Shown in pieces: positions 1-14,100 of a DNA stretch of 64,000 nucleotides (positions are counted from its first letter, which is position 1; each line of letters opens with the position of its first letter). The position numbers and the translations under genes are program-made. The stretch is from assembly GCF_910596095.1 (NCBI RefSeq), contig NC_056534.1, forward strand, positions 12,595,490 to 12,659,489. The letters run 5' to 3'. The DNA is from Thunnus maccoyii. Lineage: Eukaryota; Chordata; Actinopteri; Scombriformes; Scombridae. The notes beneath the pieces are model-generated. The model worked only from the letters and a program-made list of their open reading frames with translations, ran no database searches and was not told the origin of the DNA.

Positions 1-3000
1 TTTTAGCCAAGTGAAAGTTTAATACATTGCAGAAACCTTCATTATATTATTCAAAAACTGCCATCAAGGGATGATAAATACAATTTAATAACTATCATTA
101 AGCTCTTACATAGACCTTTATGTGCTGCTGTGATTTATTCCACACTTTATCTAAATATTGTCATCCATTTTAGTTACATTAATGAAGAACTATACATTAC
201 ATACACTGAATGGCTTAAATAGGCCATACATTTAAATTCTGCACCTGTCCAACAACTCACTCTCCTCTCCAGTGTCACTCTCAGGAAATTACATCATTAC
301 ACCATTTTTAACTAAGCAGCCCCAGGACACTGAGCTACTTGATCCATCTTCATCTGTCTCGCTTTCTCACATGTCGTCCACATCATAAACTTTGGCAGTC
401 TGTACAAACACACACCATGAAAGCGGAGGAAACACATCATGAAGGAGCGGTGACATTGACAGAGTGAGAGTGCGGCCGTAGTGCAATGTAACAGCATGTC
501 GCCACTCATGAAAACACCTGCTCCACACTGTCAGCAACTTAACCTTCTATCACCTAAATCCCCACTGGAGGATTACATGTGACAGATGTAGGACAGGAGG
601 GGGTCAGTGGGGTGGGGGTGACAGGGGTGAGGTGGAGGGTGGGGTGACAGAAGCAACTTCATAAGTAAAAGTCTTTTAGAGAAGGGTGGAAATAGAAAGA
701 CAGCTGAAAGACACATGAGGGAATAATCAGAAAGATACAAGTTTGTGAGAGAAGTAATTGGAAAAGGCGTGAGGAGGAGAAATGAGAGTCTTCATTAGTT
801 GCAATATAACATGAATGAGCCATTTAATATTGTGCCTTGTGTGTGATGCCAATTAAAGTCGCCTACTGTGTCTTTTTGTGTAAGTATATGCTACCTGACA
901 CCAATATGTTACCTTAATTAATGCTTTTTGTATGATTTGCATGTAATAACAAGACTAAAGCCTTGCGGGCAGCTGTGACGCAGGAGGTGAAGTGGGTTGT
1001 CCACTAATCACAGGGTTAGTGTTCCATGTGTAGACGTGTGCTTGAGCAAAACACCGAACCTCGGGTTGCTCCCGATGGTCATGTCAGCACCTTGCATGTT
1101 GTCTGAGTCTGTGTAGGTAAATGAGTGAATGAGAGGCAGAAACTGTAAAGCATTTTGTCCATTAAGGTAGAAAAACACCACATAAGTGTGTCTAAAATGT
1201 AATGGCAATCCAGAAATCCATTTGGTTGTTTTAATTATGGGATTTAATGTTTGAAAGGGGCCTTGTGAGGTTTTCTGTGAGGCAAATCTGAGGACGCCTC
1301 TGATTACAGGTAGCAACTAAGTACACCTGTTGGTAATAACTTGATTAACACTTACACATAGATGAAATGTCTGTGCATTTTTCCCCCGTGCTTGTATTGG
1401 GGAATTCAAATGAAATAAAAAAAATAATCTAATTGATTTGGGTGTGTGAACCCCCTTTTGTGCTTTGGACTCTTTGGTTACCCCAGCTCCCGAGTGTCAA
1501 GCACAATGTTTTTCACTTCAACTATGGAAATCCATCCAACTAAATTCATTAGGATTCATCCTCTTGGGACCATGAATGTCTTTACAAAATTTCATTGCAA
1601 TCCATCCAATATTTGTCAAGGTTTTTCATTCTGGATAAAGTGGTGGATTAACAGACATTGCTGATCTTGTGGCTAAAAATAAGCTACTTCAAATAAAAGA
1701 TCAAACTGCACTTTTTTATCATTTGTGATCCTGATTTAGGGACAAAAACAAACAAGAAGAAGATTTCACCCCAAAGAAGGAGTTTATTCCTTGTCAACAC
1801 TGTTGTAGGTTTTGTACAGTATATATAAAGGATGATAAATGTGCTTTTTCACAGTTGAAAGGCAGCTAATGGAGCAGGCAGACTTGTTAGACAAAAGGCA
1901 CTTTAACAAGGACATGAAAGACACAAAGGACATAGGAGTGTTCCTGAATTAACTCATCCTTCACCAGATGACAGATCTAATATTTAAACTGTCAGAGGTG
2001 TCGTACTGTTAGATTATTTGCATAAGTTTGTCTAAACGTTATGGGGAGCATTTGCAGTCACTCCATCAAAGCTTTGTGATGGCAAAGCACATGTTCTGTA
2101 CAGATGACAGGAGCTGTTTTTCACTACTTATAAGAAAATTTTCCGAGGTGTCATTTTGGTTGGAATTTGTTTTAGGATGTCATTTCCACTGGTACCTTAA
2201 TTTTGAATACCTAAACAATAAGCTATTTGAATATCAGCTTTGTTGCTACTGTTTTGAAGCATTGAAGCATTAAGATGTCATGTTGTTGTATTAAAGGCCT
2301 GAAATATTGGTTGCATGTCATTTTTGTTGTTATTTTTATACTGAGAGCCTGAAGTAGCACGCACAGTGCGTTACCAATTTGCTTGTCCTCGCTTGACGCT
2401 GTCTTCCTTCAGCTCTTTTTAGGTTCTTATGGGCTTAACCACTCAGCTTTTTCTGTACAAGTTATGACTGTTTAATCCTGTCAACAACAGGGATTGCTGT
2501 CAGAGTATCATTGAATTTGACAAATGACAGAACGAGTACGACTGGGATTCACTTCAGGGTAAAATGTTTCATGATTCATGACTTTAGAAACCTGACTGAC
2601 TAACTTTCTTAAAGCTTACAGGACTTTTATTCTGACTAGATTAATCTTCTGCTCTCTGAACCAAACTTTTTCAAGCACAGTAACACCAGGACTCTCTCTG
2701 AGGTATTCGAGTAGTTTCTCTCCAGCATCAGTTAAGACATGGTGAGGCTGACTGGTTCCAAAGGGTTTGGGCAGCCTTCATCAGTTTTTACCACTTTTTT
2801 CTCTGCTGGATGATAAAGTTCTTACCACTTTGGTCTTACTGCAGCGGGCAGATAACACGTACTCTGTCTAATTTATTTTGCTTCTTGACAGTGTCCACAA
2901 ATGATTTATTACCTCCTGTCACAGGCTCCTGATTGGGCCAATCCTGTTAAATGAGGTGACATTAACATAAACAGTTATACGAGGACGCCATCCTTCAGGT

Positions 3001-5130
3001 CACGCTCCACCTGCCTACCTTACTAGCTGATTGGTGTGAATATTTTTGCCTTTGACGGAAGGGTCTCCAGGGTTTAACTCAAAGAACATTTAACTTATGT
3101 GTGTGTGTGTGTGTTGGGGGGCGGGCAAGAAGTGACAACTGCCACTCCTTTAGACCTTGACCTTGATCCTGGTATATAGGAGGAAATGACAAAATGTCGA
3201 TGATTTATGATCTGCCATGATTAAATCTGAAATATGACGCAAGTCTCAGTACATGATATTCAATCATGTCAGAATGATTATCCTCTTGTAGTTCATTTGA
3301 CCGGATATTAGTCTAGTATGGAAATTTAAAAAACACCCAGGTTCATATTAGGACAAATCCTAAAGAGCTGTGAGAAAATAATATGGGTATGACAGTCTAA
3401 GCTATAATAAAATATTTTCACAGACAAAACACAAACACAAAGACAATATATTTTTGTGTTATTCTGATATATTTTCTTATTATTACCAAACACCAGATTA
3501 TTCTGAAGATACTTTGCCATCCCAAGCATGAAATAAAAGTTACTCAAGCCATAAAAAACAATAATTCTCACTTTTTCTAGCTGATATAGGCTACAATATA
3601 GCCTGTTTAGGCACTGAGTGGATCTTTTTCTAACATATGGAAGTTTCTTGTTATAACACTTTATCATGTTATAACGACAAAAGTTTGTTTTAATGAAATC
3701 TGTTAATTTTGTGAAATAATGAAAAAGTTTTGTGATATAACAAGATAAAGTGGTATGTTGTTATTAGAAGAAAAGTTTCTTGTTAAAACAGAATAATTTA
3801 GTATCCAGTATCAAACATGACAATGCTCTTGTCATAACAAGAAACTGAGCAAATGTTTTTGTCATGGTGGTAGCAATACAGTGCTATACATATAGAGATA
3901 TCCCAACAAAAGTCTGTTCAAAACCTGCGAAGAAGTAATTTATATATATGACAATAACTCAAGAACACAAACTGTGGTACCTATGGGAAATTAAATGATG
4001 TGAATTATACTGTATATTATGTGCTGGGGACACTAGTAATTCATATGGACAGGGAAGGACTAATGTTAGATGTGTGTTCTACTGTACATACACACTGAGT
4101 GATCAAAAATTACACTGTAATGCAGTCCAATACAATGCAATAGTCCTGATATAAAAAAGAACCTGTGTTAAACATATAATTTTTATTTTAATGTCTTTAA
4201 AACTTTTGTACTTTTTGAGGCACAATCCACTGTCAAAACAATCCCAGTTTTTGGTAATAGGTATATAACATTTCCTGACAGCCTGCAGTCAGATACAGGA
4301 AAACTAATGTTACTGTCTACGGCAGGTAAGAAAAAATGTATTTACTTGTGCAAACTTTGTGAGGCCTTTTCTTGGGGAAACTGAATTCAGTACTTTTTAG
4401 GTTTTTTCAAGACCTGCAGATACCCTGTATACCCTGTGAATACATGATTAATTTTGCACATTGTCCTCTTGGAAGGAAAATGTTACTCACTTCATAGTGA
4501 CTAACCCACAGAGAATTATCACCTGGCTCTTCCCTCGGCCCTATGGAGCTTTTTAGCGTCTTTCAGCTCTTTGTTTTGGTTGCACACCTGCAACTTTATT
4601 GTTTTGGTTCACTCTCACAGCTCTCATCAGCCAGATATTTACCTCAGAAGTTAGTAGAGACCAAAACAGAGCTAAAAGGAGTGTGAATATTGGACTTAAA
4701 ATCAAGTGGATTGAAAAATGACTCCAAATGAATGATAATGTCTGCTCGATGTGTAAATAAGCAATGGTTTGCTAACACGTTCACTATTATCAAATGTATA
4801 AAGTGATAATATAAGTTGTGTTTACAGCTAAAGCTAGCAATTTCCATTATTTCCATTATTATTAATTATCCCATTACATTGCCCCTCAAGTGACAAGAAA
4901 AAACAGCTAATACAGGTTATAATATCTGCTTTTTCAAAGCTGTCAGCAAGACACACACCAGAAAAATCTAAATTTGTTTTTGGACATTAACACTTCCTGG
5001 AAAACAATAAGTTCAATATAGTTCTTGAGGAGTTCGGCTCGGACTTTGAATGTGCCTCTGCGGCCACCGTACTTGTTTTTACAGGGAAACACAACTTCAC
5101 TCAGTGCTAACCGCTAGCTTAGGTAAAGAA
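1..5130. other. Gene-free stretch upstream of frg1
   Basis: I see no convincing coding exon here. The sequence is AT-rich with short palindromic stretches (for example around 3640-3850), a short GT tract near 3100, and a purine/G-rich stretch at about 590-650. The first 400 bases could hold the end of a minus-strand neighbour, but only one weak terminal-exon candidate was found (listed under rejected). The frg1 promoter and any 5'UTR must lie in the last few hundred bases; no TATA box was recognised. Confidence 0.5.
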
Positions 5131-8100
5131 ATGGCTGAATATTCTCACGTAAAATCATCCAAGCTGGTTTTGAAAGGTCTAAACAAAGGGTAAGTCTGTC
5201 TCTAACGTAGTAGGACTAATCACCCTTTCACCTAGGGTATTATTCACTGTTTCTGTAACCTGTGCTAAATGTAGCTGAGGCTAAAAGTGTTAGCGTTCAG
5301 TGAAACGTTTGCAACAACGATATTGTACCATGCAAAGCTTCTATTTTTGATTTATCCACCCCCTAAATCTTTAAACTTACTATCAACACAGTGACCGGGA
5401 TATCCAGAAACCTTCCCGTACCATCGTATCGGCCGTGTTCCCTTCCTTCGTTAATTAATAAGGCTCTACTTTACTTCTAAAAGTAGTTTTAGCAGTAACA
5501 TTAGCACACACGTTAGATAAAATAAGTATCTTGTCCTATAAAGTGTAAAACATATCATGTCAAATATCCATTACAAGATGACAGAGGCCAAAGTGATGTC
5601 TTAGAGATGCTTACTATGCTTGATCAACAGAGAAATGCATATTATTCAGCTCTTAATTATGTTAAATGGAGAAAACAAGCATAACAGTTACTGTTGCATT
5701 TATAAAAGTTAAAATCCAGCACAGTCACACAACGATTTATGACATGTTTATTAGAGCCGCATTGATTAGTCGATTAAGAGATTAGTCAATCAACAGAAAT
5801 ATCTGTCCATCTATCAAATATTTATCTGCAACTATTTTGATTATCGAATAATCGTTTACTAATTTTTCATGCTAAAATCCCAATCATTGGCTGCTTTCAG
5901 CTTCACCAATGTCAAAACTTCCTGCCTTTCTCTTTTTATATGATTGTAAACTGAATATCTTTGGGTTTTGGACTGTTGGTAGGTATTTTTACCTAGTATC
6001 TGCCATTTTTAGACAAAGCAATTAATCAAGACAATAACTGGCAGATGAATTAATAATGAAAAAAATCATTAGATGCAGCCCTAACATTTGTATATTTTAT
6101 ATAATGAAAACAACCTCCATCTTCCTCCATCAAAATCTGCAATGTCAACATGGGATCGTCAGCATATGACTCAGCGTCCAGCCGTGGCAAACTATTGATT
6201 ACGGTACCAGTCAAAAGTGTGGACATACCTACTCAGTCAAGGGTTTTTCCTTGTTTTTACTTTTTTCTACATTATACAATACTGAAAACATCAAAACTAT
6301 AAAATAATACATGGAATCATGTAGTAAACAAAACAGTTTTAAACAAACCAAAATATCTTTTCATATTTTAACTTCCTCAAAGTAGCCACCCTTTGTTTTA
6401 ATGACTGTTTGCATTTTCTAACATGACTCCATATGTGTTATTTTTTAGTTTTGATGGTATTGTTCTACCATGTAGAAAACAGTAAAGAAAAACCCTTGAA
6501 TGAGAAGGTGTGTCCAAACTTGTGACTCTTACTGTATATGTATAAAGACATAATCTATTTTTTGACAGGGTTTATCAAACAAGACCTCATGAAGTCCAAG
6601 AAACTGACAAGAACTGCCTGGAAAACACAATCAATAGAGTGTAGAAATTGCACAGGATTACTGAAAACTCTGTTATTGTGAAATGGAAAAATATATGTGG
6701 AATCTTTCTGGGCAACCGTTGATGAAGATAGAAGATAATAATGAGCCACTCAGACAGAGATACCAAACCTCAGTCCTTGTATATTATTTTTTTGTTTTTG
6801 TGTTTCATATCTATGGGTTTGCAAATAACTAAACTAACTAAACTGAAAACACTTGAATATGCTGTTAACAATATATATATATATATAGTTGTTACATAAT
6901 ATTTATTCTGATGTTTTTACAGGAAAAAGAAGAAAAATAAAGATAAGAAGAGAAAGGCGGCAGATGATGAAGAAAAACCTGATGTCGTTGGTATGTGTAT
7001 CTGCTGTATTTCCACATTAGAAGCCAACTAAAGAAAGTTTAGATCATATCAATGTGTCCATTTAGCAGCATGTTCTATGTTGTTAAAATAATTGGAGCAA
7101 ATTAGTCTAGAGGTTTAAAGGGTAATCTGATTTCATTCTTTTTTTTCTGACCATAAAAAGTTGAGATATATTTCCATTCATAATTGAAGAGATTTAATTG
7201 TTGATAGAGAATTGGCACTTCTATATCTGCAACGATGAGTTGATTAATCATTTACTCAATCAACAGAAAATTAAACGCCAAATATTTTGATAAGCAATTA
7301 ATCATTTTGAGTAATTTTGAAAAGAAAAAATGCTAAAAATTATCTGGTTACAACTTCTTAAATGTGAATTTAATTATTTGATGCTGTACGGCAGTAACAT
7401 CATGTGTCCAAGGCAAATTTCCCTCTGGGACAATAAAGTCTTATCTTAATATTTTCTGGCTTTTTTAGTCCTCAGTGATAGTAAATTTAATTGGGTTGTA
7501 GACTGTTGGTTGGGATAAAACAAGACATTTTTGGTTGCACCTTGGGCTTTGGGAAGCTGTGATTGACATTTTTCACCATTTTCTGACATTTTGAAGACCA
7601 AATGACGATTATTTTCTCGATTAATTGAGAAAATAATCAAAAGATAAACCGCGTTAATACATTTTTGATTTAAGCAAACCTTTCACAACTTTAGAAAACA
7701 TTAATTACTGAGATGTAGTTGTTGTCAAGGATTAGTTGTGGATTAAAAGGTCAGTCAATCAATTTCAGAGTGAGAGCAAGTTCCGTTTTTCTATCTTTTT
7801 GCACATCTGGATAAAAACAGGAGTTGCCCTTAAGAATCAATGAGTAAGTTAACATAATACCATTAGTAGTCCTAATATCCTAGCACATTTTTTATCTACC
7901 GTTTACAAAAATGTCACCAGACTGAAGCTACACTGTATCTTTTTAATGTTGCTGGATAAAAAGCACAGACCTTTTGATGTGAATTTTTCTGCTCACCAGG
8001 TGGTTGGTGGTCTGTCAGTAGCTTTGGGGAAATGACTGGAACAGTTGCCATAGAGATGCAGAACAACTCGTACATCCATGCCCTGGATACTGGTCTCTTC

Positions 8101-11100
8101 ACACTTGGTGCTCCACACAAAGGTGAGAATATGTACTAAAGTCACTTCAGAATTTGACCAAATCATTTTGGAGGAATCAGGTTTTTGTTTTTTTTTAATG
8201 CAAGATTTTTTTTTTTTTCACATGACAAATATACACTCACCGACCACTTTATTAGGAACACCTTTGCAATCTAATGCAATCCAGTATAACAGCTCTGCCA
8301 CGTGTGTTTGAAAAGTGTTATTGAAAAGCGTTCCTAATATTTTGCCCCCTTCCTATATGTTAATAGGTGGACAAAATATTAGGGACACCAATCAGTATAA
8401 TGCACCCAAGTACACCACCACCACCTACTACAACCTCAATAATAAATATAAAGTAGAATTATCACCTTTCTGACAATATCAGCAAAAACTGAGAATGTAT
8501 AAGCTTCATAAATATAGAATTTATGGCAGAGCTGTTGTATTGGATCGCATTAGATTGCACAGGTGTACCTAATGAAGTGGCCCTTGAGTGTATATGTAGC
8601 ACAGAAGAAGAGAGTTGTACTCTTCTCCTCAGAGAAATTATCAGGATTCTTATTCAAAAATAACACCATGTAAGATGTAAGCTGCTCTGTATTTCATTTT
8701 CTACTTCTCTTCATTTCAAATTGAGATGCAAATTGTTACAACAGTTCACTTATCCCACAGTTCTACACACTTGAAAACTCAATTTTGACGTTTCATTTAC
8801 TGTAGGCTCCAGGCGTTTGGGGGGGGGGGGGGGGGGGGGACATTTGCCTTCAGCCCATAAAGCAGCAAGTATTTAAGTAGTAATCCAGACACCAGGCTGA
8901 AAAAGGCTGAACAGGGGTTGAGTTGAGGGGAAAGACAGAGTTAACTCCGTGTTTCCACTCACTTGTGCCTTCGGGCAGTTCTGAGGGAGTGGTTCTCGTT
9001 GAAAGAGTCTGCCCAGAAAGAGACACTTCTAGCAATGAATTCAGCCCACGTTTTGTAAGAACCAGTGAAAATAGCTGGGAGATTGAAACATCCCAATTCC
9101 CTGAGTGGGTCCTCATCCTCTGCATGCACATAAGCTCATTTCTAGGAGATGAAAGAGGATGTGAGCTTGCAGTATAGAAAGAGAGACTACAGATTTTCTT
9201 CTCTTTACTGGATTTTCTGCACAGGCAACACACTCTTCATGACACAGCCTTTTAGAAATCTGCTGAAAAATGTTCACATTCACCTGCAGGTCAGAGTAAA
9301 TATGCTGATGTTCTGATAACCAACTCGGAGGGTTACAGTCTGACATATTCCAAATATAATCAGCCTTTTGAAAAAGCACCTAACGTCACATTTTCCTCTG
9401 CGTTATTAATGCTTTCCTCGTTAACGTCTACTAAGCTCTGCTCTTCCTTGACCAGATGTCTGCATGACGCACTACAAATTGCACAAAGCTTTGATTTATT
9501 GTAAAGGTCAGCAAGTGGCCCAAACACTGGGAAGTCACAGTTGTATGAAATCACGAGGAGCCCAGGAGACCTCAGTATGAAATAAAACATTTAAATGCAA
9601 CACAACAGTTCTTTCCATATCTTATTCCAAATGTCTCAGTGCTGGTGAGCTGGACCCACATCAGCCCAGAACTGCGTAGCCAGAGGGTCTGCATTATTAA
9701 TTACAAGAATGCATAAGTAACACACGAGGCAGGACTCATAGATAAACTTGGCATGAGAGAAAATTATGCACATTTTAATAAAAACACATGATTATTACTT
9801 ATGAAACACCAAACAATTCTTTCTGCAAAAGCAAAAGCTTTTGTTCTGTTTCCTTTTGTTCTGTTTCCAAAATTTGGTTATGGGTCAAAGATCTTGTATC
9901 ACAGAATATTCTGACTTGGCTGCAACATTTTGTTTGAATTGAGCCTCATTTAAAAACAATGGGCAAATTAAAGAAACAAAATAATACTCTATAAAGACTA
10001 ATTTGAAGTCATTTAACAAGTCAATATAAGCAACATTAACATAATTTGAACCTTAATTTGAGCATAATTTGAACATTAACATAATTTGAACCTCGTTTAA
10101 AACGGTATGTTTCAGATGATGAAGGACCAGACCCTCCAGAGCAGTTTACCGCCATCAAGCTCTCAGACACAAGGTGAGTATACAAAGACAAACTGCACAA
10201 CGTATTTGCTTCCACAGATCATCGTTCACAAACAGATTTAATTCCCCCTTCTGCATATTACATGAAGGGTTTATATTGTCTAGATGCACAACAGCAATTT
10301 ATCTTTATGTTAGAAATCCTTCCTTGAGTAAGAAATGTCCCATGTGAAGATTTTCAGTTGCAGATCTCAGATTCATACTGATATAACTGTATCAAACATT
10401 ATACTGTCATTAAGAAAGACATGAGGGAACGCCAGGAGAGAAAACAATATGTGCTGAACATTAGATTAGTTTTTTTTAGATTAGTAGTTTTTAGCTCGGG
10501 TGGTAGCGGAGGTCCCAAACTGCTCTTGGTTGTGTGTGTGGGGGGAAAAAATGTAAGTCGCTTTGAACAAAAGTGAAGGAAACTGATGCTGTTATGTAAT
10601 TCTAACGATAATGTAGAATTTCATTTGATCATTTTGCTGTTGCAGGATAGCCTTGAAGTCCGGATATGGCAAGTACATCGGTATCAACTCGGACGGTCTG
10701 GTGGTGGGGCGGTCCGATGCTATTGGCTCCAGGGAACAATGGGAACCCGTTTTTCAGGATGTGAGTGAATCTTCTAAAGTTTCTCCTCTTAATCTTGGTG
10801 CATTTTTATCTAGATTTAACCCTGCTGGCTAACAGGTCATTAATAGTGAGTTGGGGTACTGTTGGAATCTTTTATTTTTAAGTCTGTAATGGAGGGTGAT
10901 GCAAAAAAGAAATTTTCTTCCCATTTCATCCAACTTTATGTTACCTTCCCGGCCCTGTGACCTATATTGTTGCCGGTGCCCTCTCATTTTGATCCTGTTC
11001 TTTTTCCAGCTCCAAGTAATTATTTCCTATGTTCAATACTGTAAAGCTTTTACCCAAAGAACATGGTAGGTCTAAATTAAAAAAGTGTTTTTAAATGTGA

Positions 11101-14100
11101 AGTGCCTTTATTGGACCGAAACAGGTCAGTATATTCCATCCACAGTGCTTGTCAGATGGTTGAATAGCTTGGCCTCCCCACACCTTTACGACCTCTGATT
11201 AGGGGGGCTGTTTAGGGCCATTTTTATAACTTTCCAAAACAGACAATCTGACCTTCACACCCTTAGTGCCTCACGCCTGATTGGTCAGCTGTGCGGCGGT
11301 AATAAAGGAGCCAGGATTTGAACTTCTCTCCCTTGTTCTGGTTTGCCTTTGTTACTCAACTATTTCTGTCACTTCTAATGTGAACAACCAAGTGCAACAC
11401 TATGAATGTCTTCCAGGGGGAGACTGTCTGAAAATATGCTCTGTTATCCCTTTATTTAAACAATATCACGCCCCCCCCCCCCCCCCCCCCCCCCCCCCTC
11501 TCTCTATGATGGCCGTCTTTTCACTCTGCCTTTCTAGCCATTCTGAACAACTATAAACACTTTTGATTTCTGACGTGACAAAACATGTCGTACAAACAAC
11601 TTCTGAACAAGTATAAGCCGACCCTTCAAGGCATTTGATAGGATGTGAACCAATCTAACTACTGCATTCCTTCTTGATTAAAGTGACCAATTATATTTAT
11701 AGATTTGCTTTTAATTACTTTTAGCTTTTAATTACCTTCAGCCCCTCCGGCAATTGTTTAATGTTGTTCTTATTTAACCAATGAAATCCTCTGGTTAAAT
11801 TTGTTTTGAACAAGGTGCTGACAGAAAGGATTTTTTTTTCTTTAAGAGTAGCGGCCAAAGGCAGCAACATAACAAATCTAATGACACCACCGCAGTGAGG
11901 ATTTTTATGTAATTAAAGTATATTTTAAAGTGTCAAAATTGATATTTATCTGTACATTTTTACACATCATGTAAAAAAAAAACCCCACTTTTCTACCGCT
12001 GTCCCCTGCCCTTCATGCTTTGCCTCATGGCTGATTGGAATTTAGCCCATGAGAGATAACATTTAGAGGTAGTCATGAACAACTCATTCATTATGCGGAG
12101 TGCATCTACCTTATCACAGCAGCGCACTACTCGCCTTAATGCTTTGTTGAACCTATAAACAACCTGCCCAGCACAACCTTGAGACTCTTTTACATGAAAT
12201 ATCAGGCAACCTTTCGCGCTTGTCACAACAACCAGTCCCACTGCAATTCTATCTAATCTACTGCCTCCTCATCTGTTTTCTTTCTGTTATGCTTCAGGGC
12301 AAAATGGCTCTCCTGGCAGCAAATAGCTGTTTCATCTCCTACAGTGACAGCGGGGACATCGAGGCCAAGAGCAAGACAGCAGGGGACGGCGAGATGGTGA
12401 AGGTGAGGTGTAAATTGTGTTCTTCCACAAGGTTGCATGTTAATCCTTTCATTTTAAGCATGCAGTCTCTGTGGGGACCTGACTGTTGAGATGGGAGGGG
12501 GGGGGGCAATGTTTGTGACCTCACTTCGAGGGGGGGGGTTCAAGGTGTTGATGTTTAATCCAGAACTTCTCGCTCTGTTTTTTCCCTCCTGAATGATGAA
12601 CAGATCAGATCATGTGCGGAACGAGAGGTCAAGCGTAAAGATGACATTGCAGATGAAGACCGGGGCAACGTGAAGTCCTGTGAGGTCAATTATGTGTACG
12701 TAATTTCCATTTTGTAATGTATACTGCTGATTTAATATATCAAAAACATTTGAAGGAAGCACCGTGTTGGATTCTCTCTGCTAGGTTCAGTTCACTGCTT
12801 TGTGCTGGATTTAATGTGCAATTTTAGAGCCAGTCAGAAGTTATTTTGCTCATGTACTCACAAGTTGGAGCACTGTGAGCAGGTGGCTGCCGTTGTAAGT
12901 TAGTTTTCATGCATGTTAAAAGGGAAGTTTGACATTTTGGGAAATCCGCATATTTGCTTTCCTTCAAGGAGTTAGATGAGAGGATTGATACCATTCTCAT
13001 TCTGTACGTTACATATTAAGTTATGTTAGCATAAAGACTGGAAAAAGCTGGAAACAGCTAACATGGCTCTACCCAAAGGTACCAGCAGCTCTAAAGCGCT
13101 CTAATTAACTTGTTATATCTCGTTTGTTTAATCCGTATAATAAAAAACACTAACGTTTTACGAGGGGTTGTGTGCCAGACTATATCTTGGCTCTAAGCAG
13201 TTGCCAGTTGGTTTTTGTACAGATTGAACAAATGAGATATAACGTCATGTTAATTAGTGAGCTTTAGGTGCTGGTAAGCTCGGGGGGGGGTTTACCGTTG
13301 GACAGAGCTAGGCTAGCAGTTTCTCTCTGTTTTTAGTCGTAAGGCTGATTTATCAGGTTGCTCAACAGAAATTACATATTTTCAACAAAAAAAAGTGTCA
13401 CTCGACATTTTCCTTACATGTCGCTCACCTGGAGAATTTTGTTATGTCGTAGACACTGCCATATTTTGTTGCACAATCTGATTGGATAGTGTTACTTACG
13501 TTGCCATGGAGATTGTAGTTTTTGCTGAATTTCCTGACTGATATTTTGGTCTGTAACTTGTAATGTTCTTGTTTAATTAGTCCCAGTTAGGTGGATATAA
13601 TGTAACTATACAAGCCGGCTGGAGGATAGTGTCAGGTTACCATGGAGACAACTGAAACCGTTCATAAATTGAAAACATTGCGCATCTTTTTAATTTCTGT
13701 TGAGTGACACTTATTAAAAGTGAAAAGAGATCTACCATAAATCAGCCATTAGTGCTAAGCTAAGCTAAGAGGCTGCTGGCTGTAACAGACCGATATGAGA
13801 GAGATATCGGTCCTCTTATCTAACTCGTCAGAAAGTGAATAAGCATATTTCACAACATGTCAAATTATTCCTTTAAACACAGAGTGACCAGGAAAATGGA
13901 ACAATTCTGTACATCATGTTACAATCAAGTACCAGTCCCATAATAAATACTGTCTTTGTATAACTCCTCCATATGTGTAAATGATGTGGACAAAATATTA
14001 GAAACACCCTATAGCAGTAGTTCCAAACCTGAGAGAGTAAATCTAAGGGGTTGCAACATGACAGATAACAGGAAAAAATACTGATTTCTACTACACAAAA

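Noticed and set aside
367-399. Minus-strand terminal exon candidate (TAKVYDVDDM then stop, after a GTACAG acceptor)
   Set aside because: Only 11 codons, weak pyrimidine tract, no upstream exon in the window and no protein recognised.
8850-9379. Overlapping open frames on both strands near 9 kb
   Set aside because: They lie in frg1 intron 3, show no recognisable domain and have no splice or codon support.
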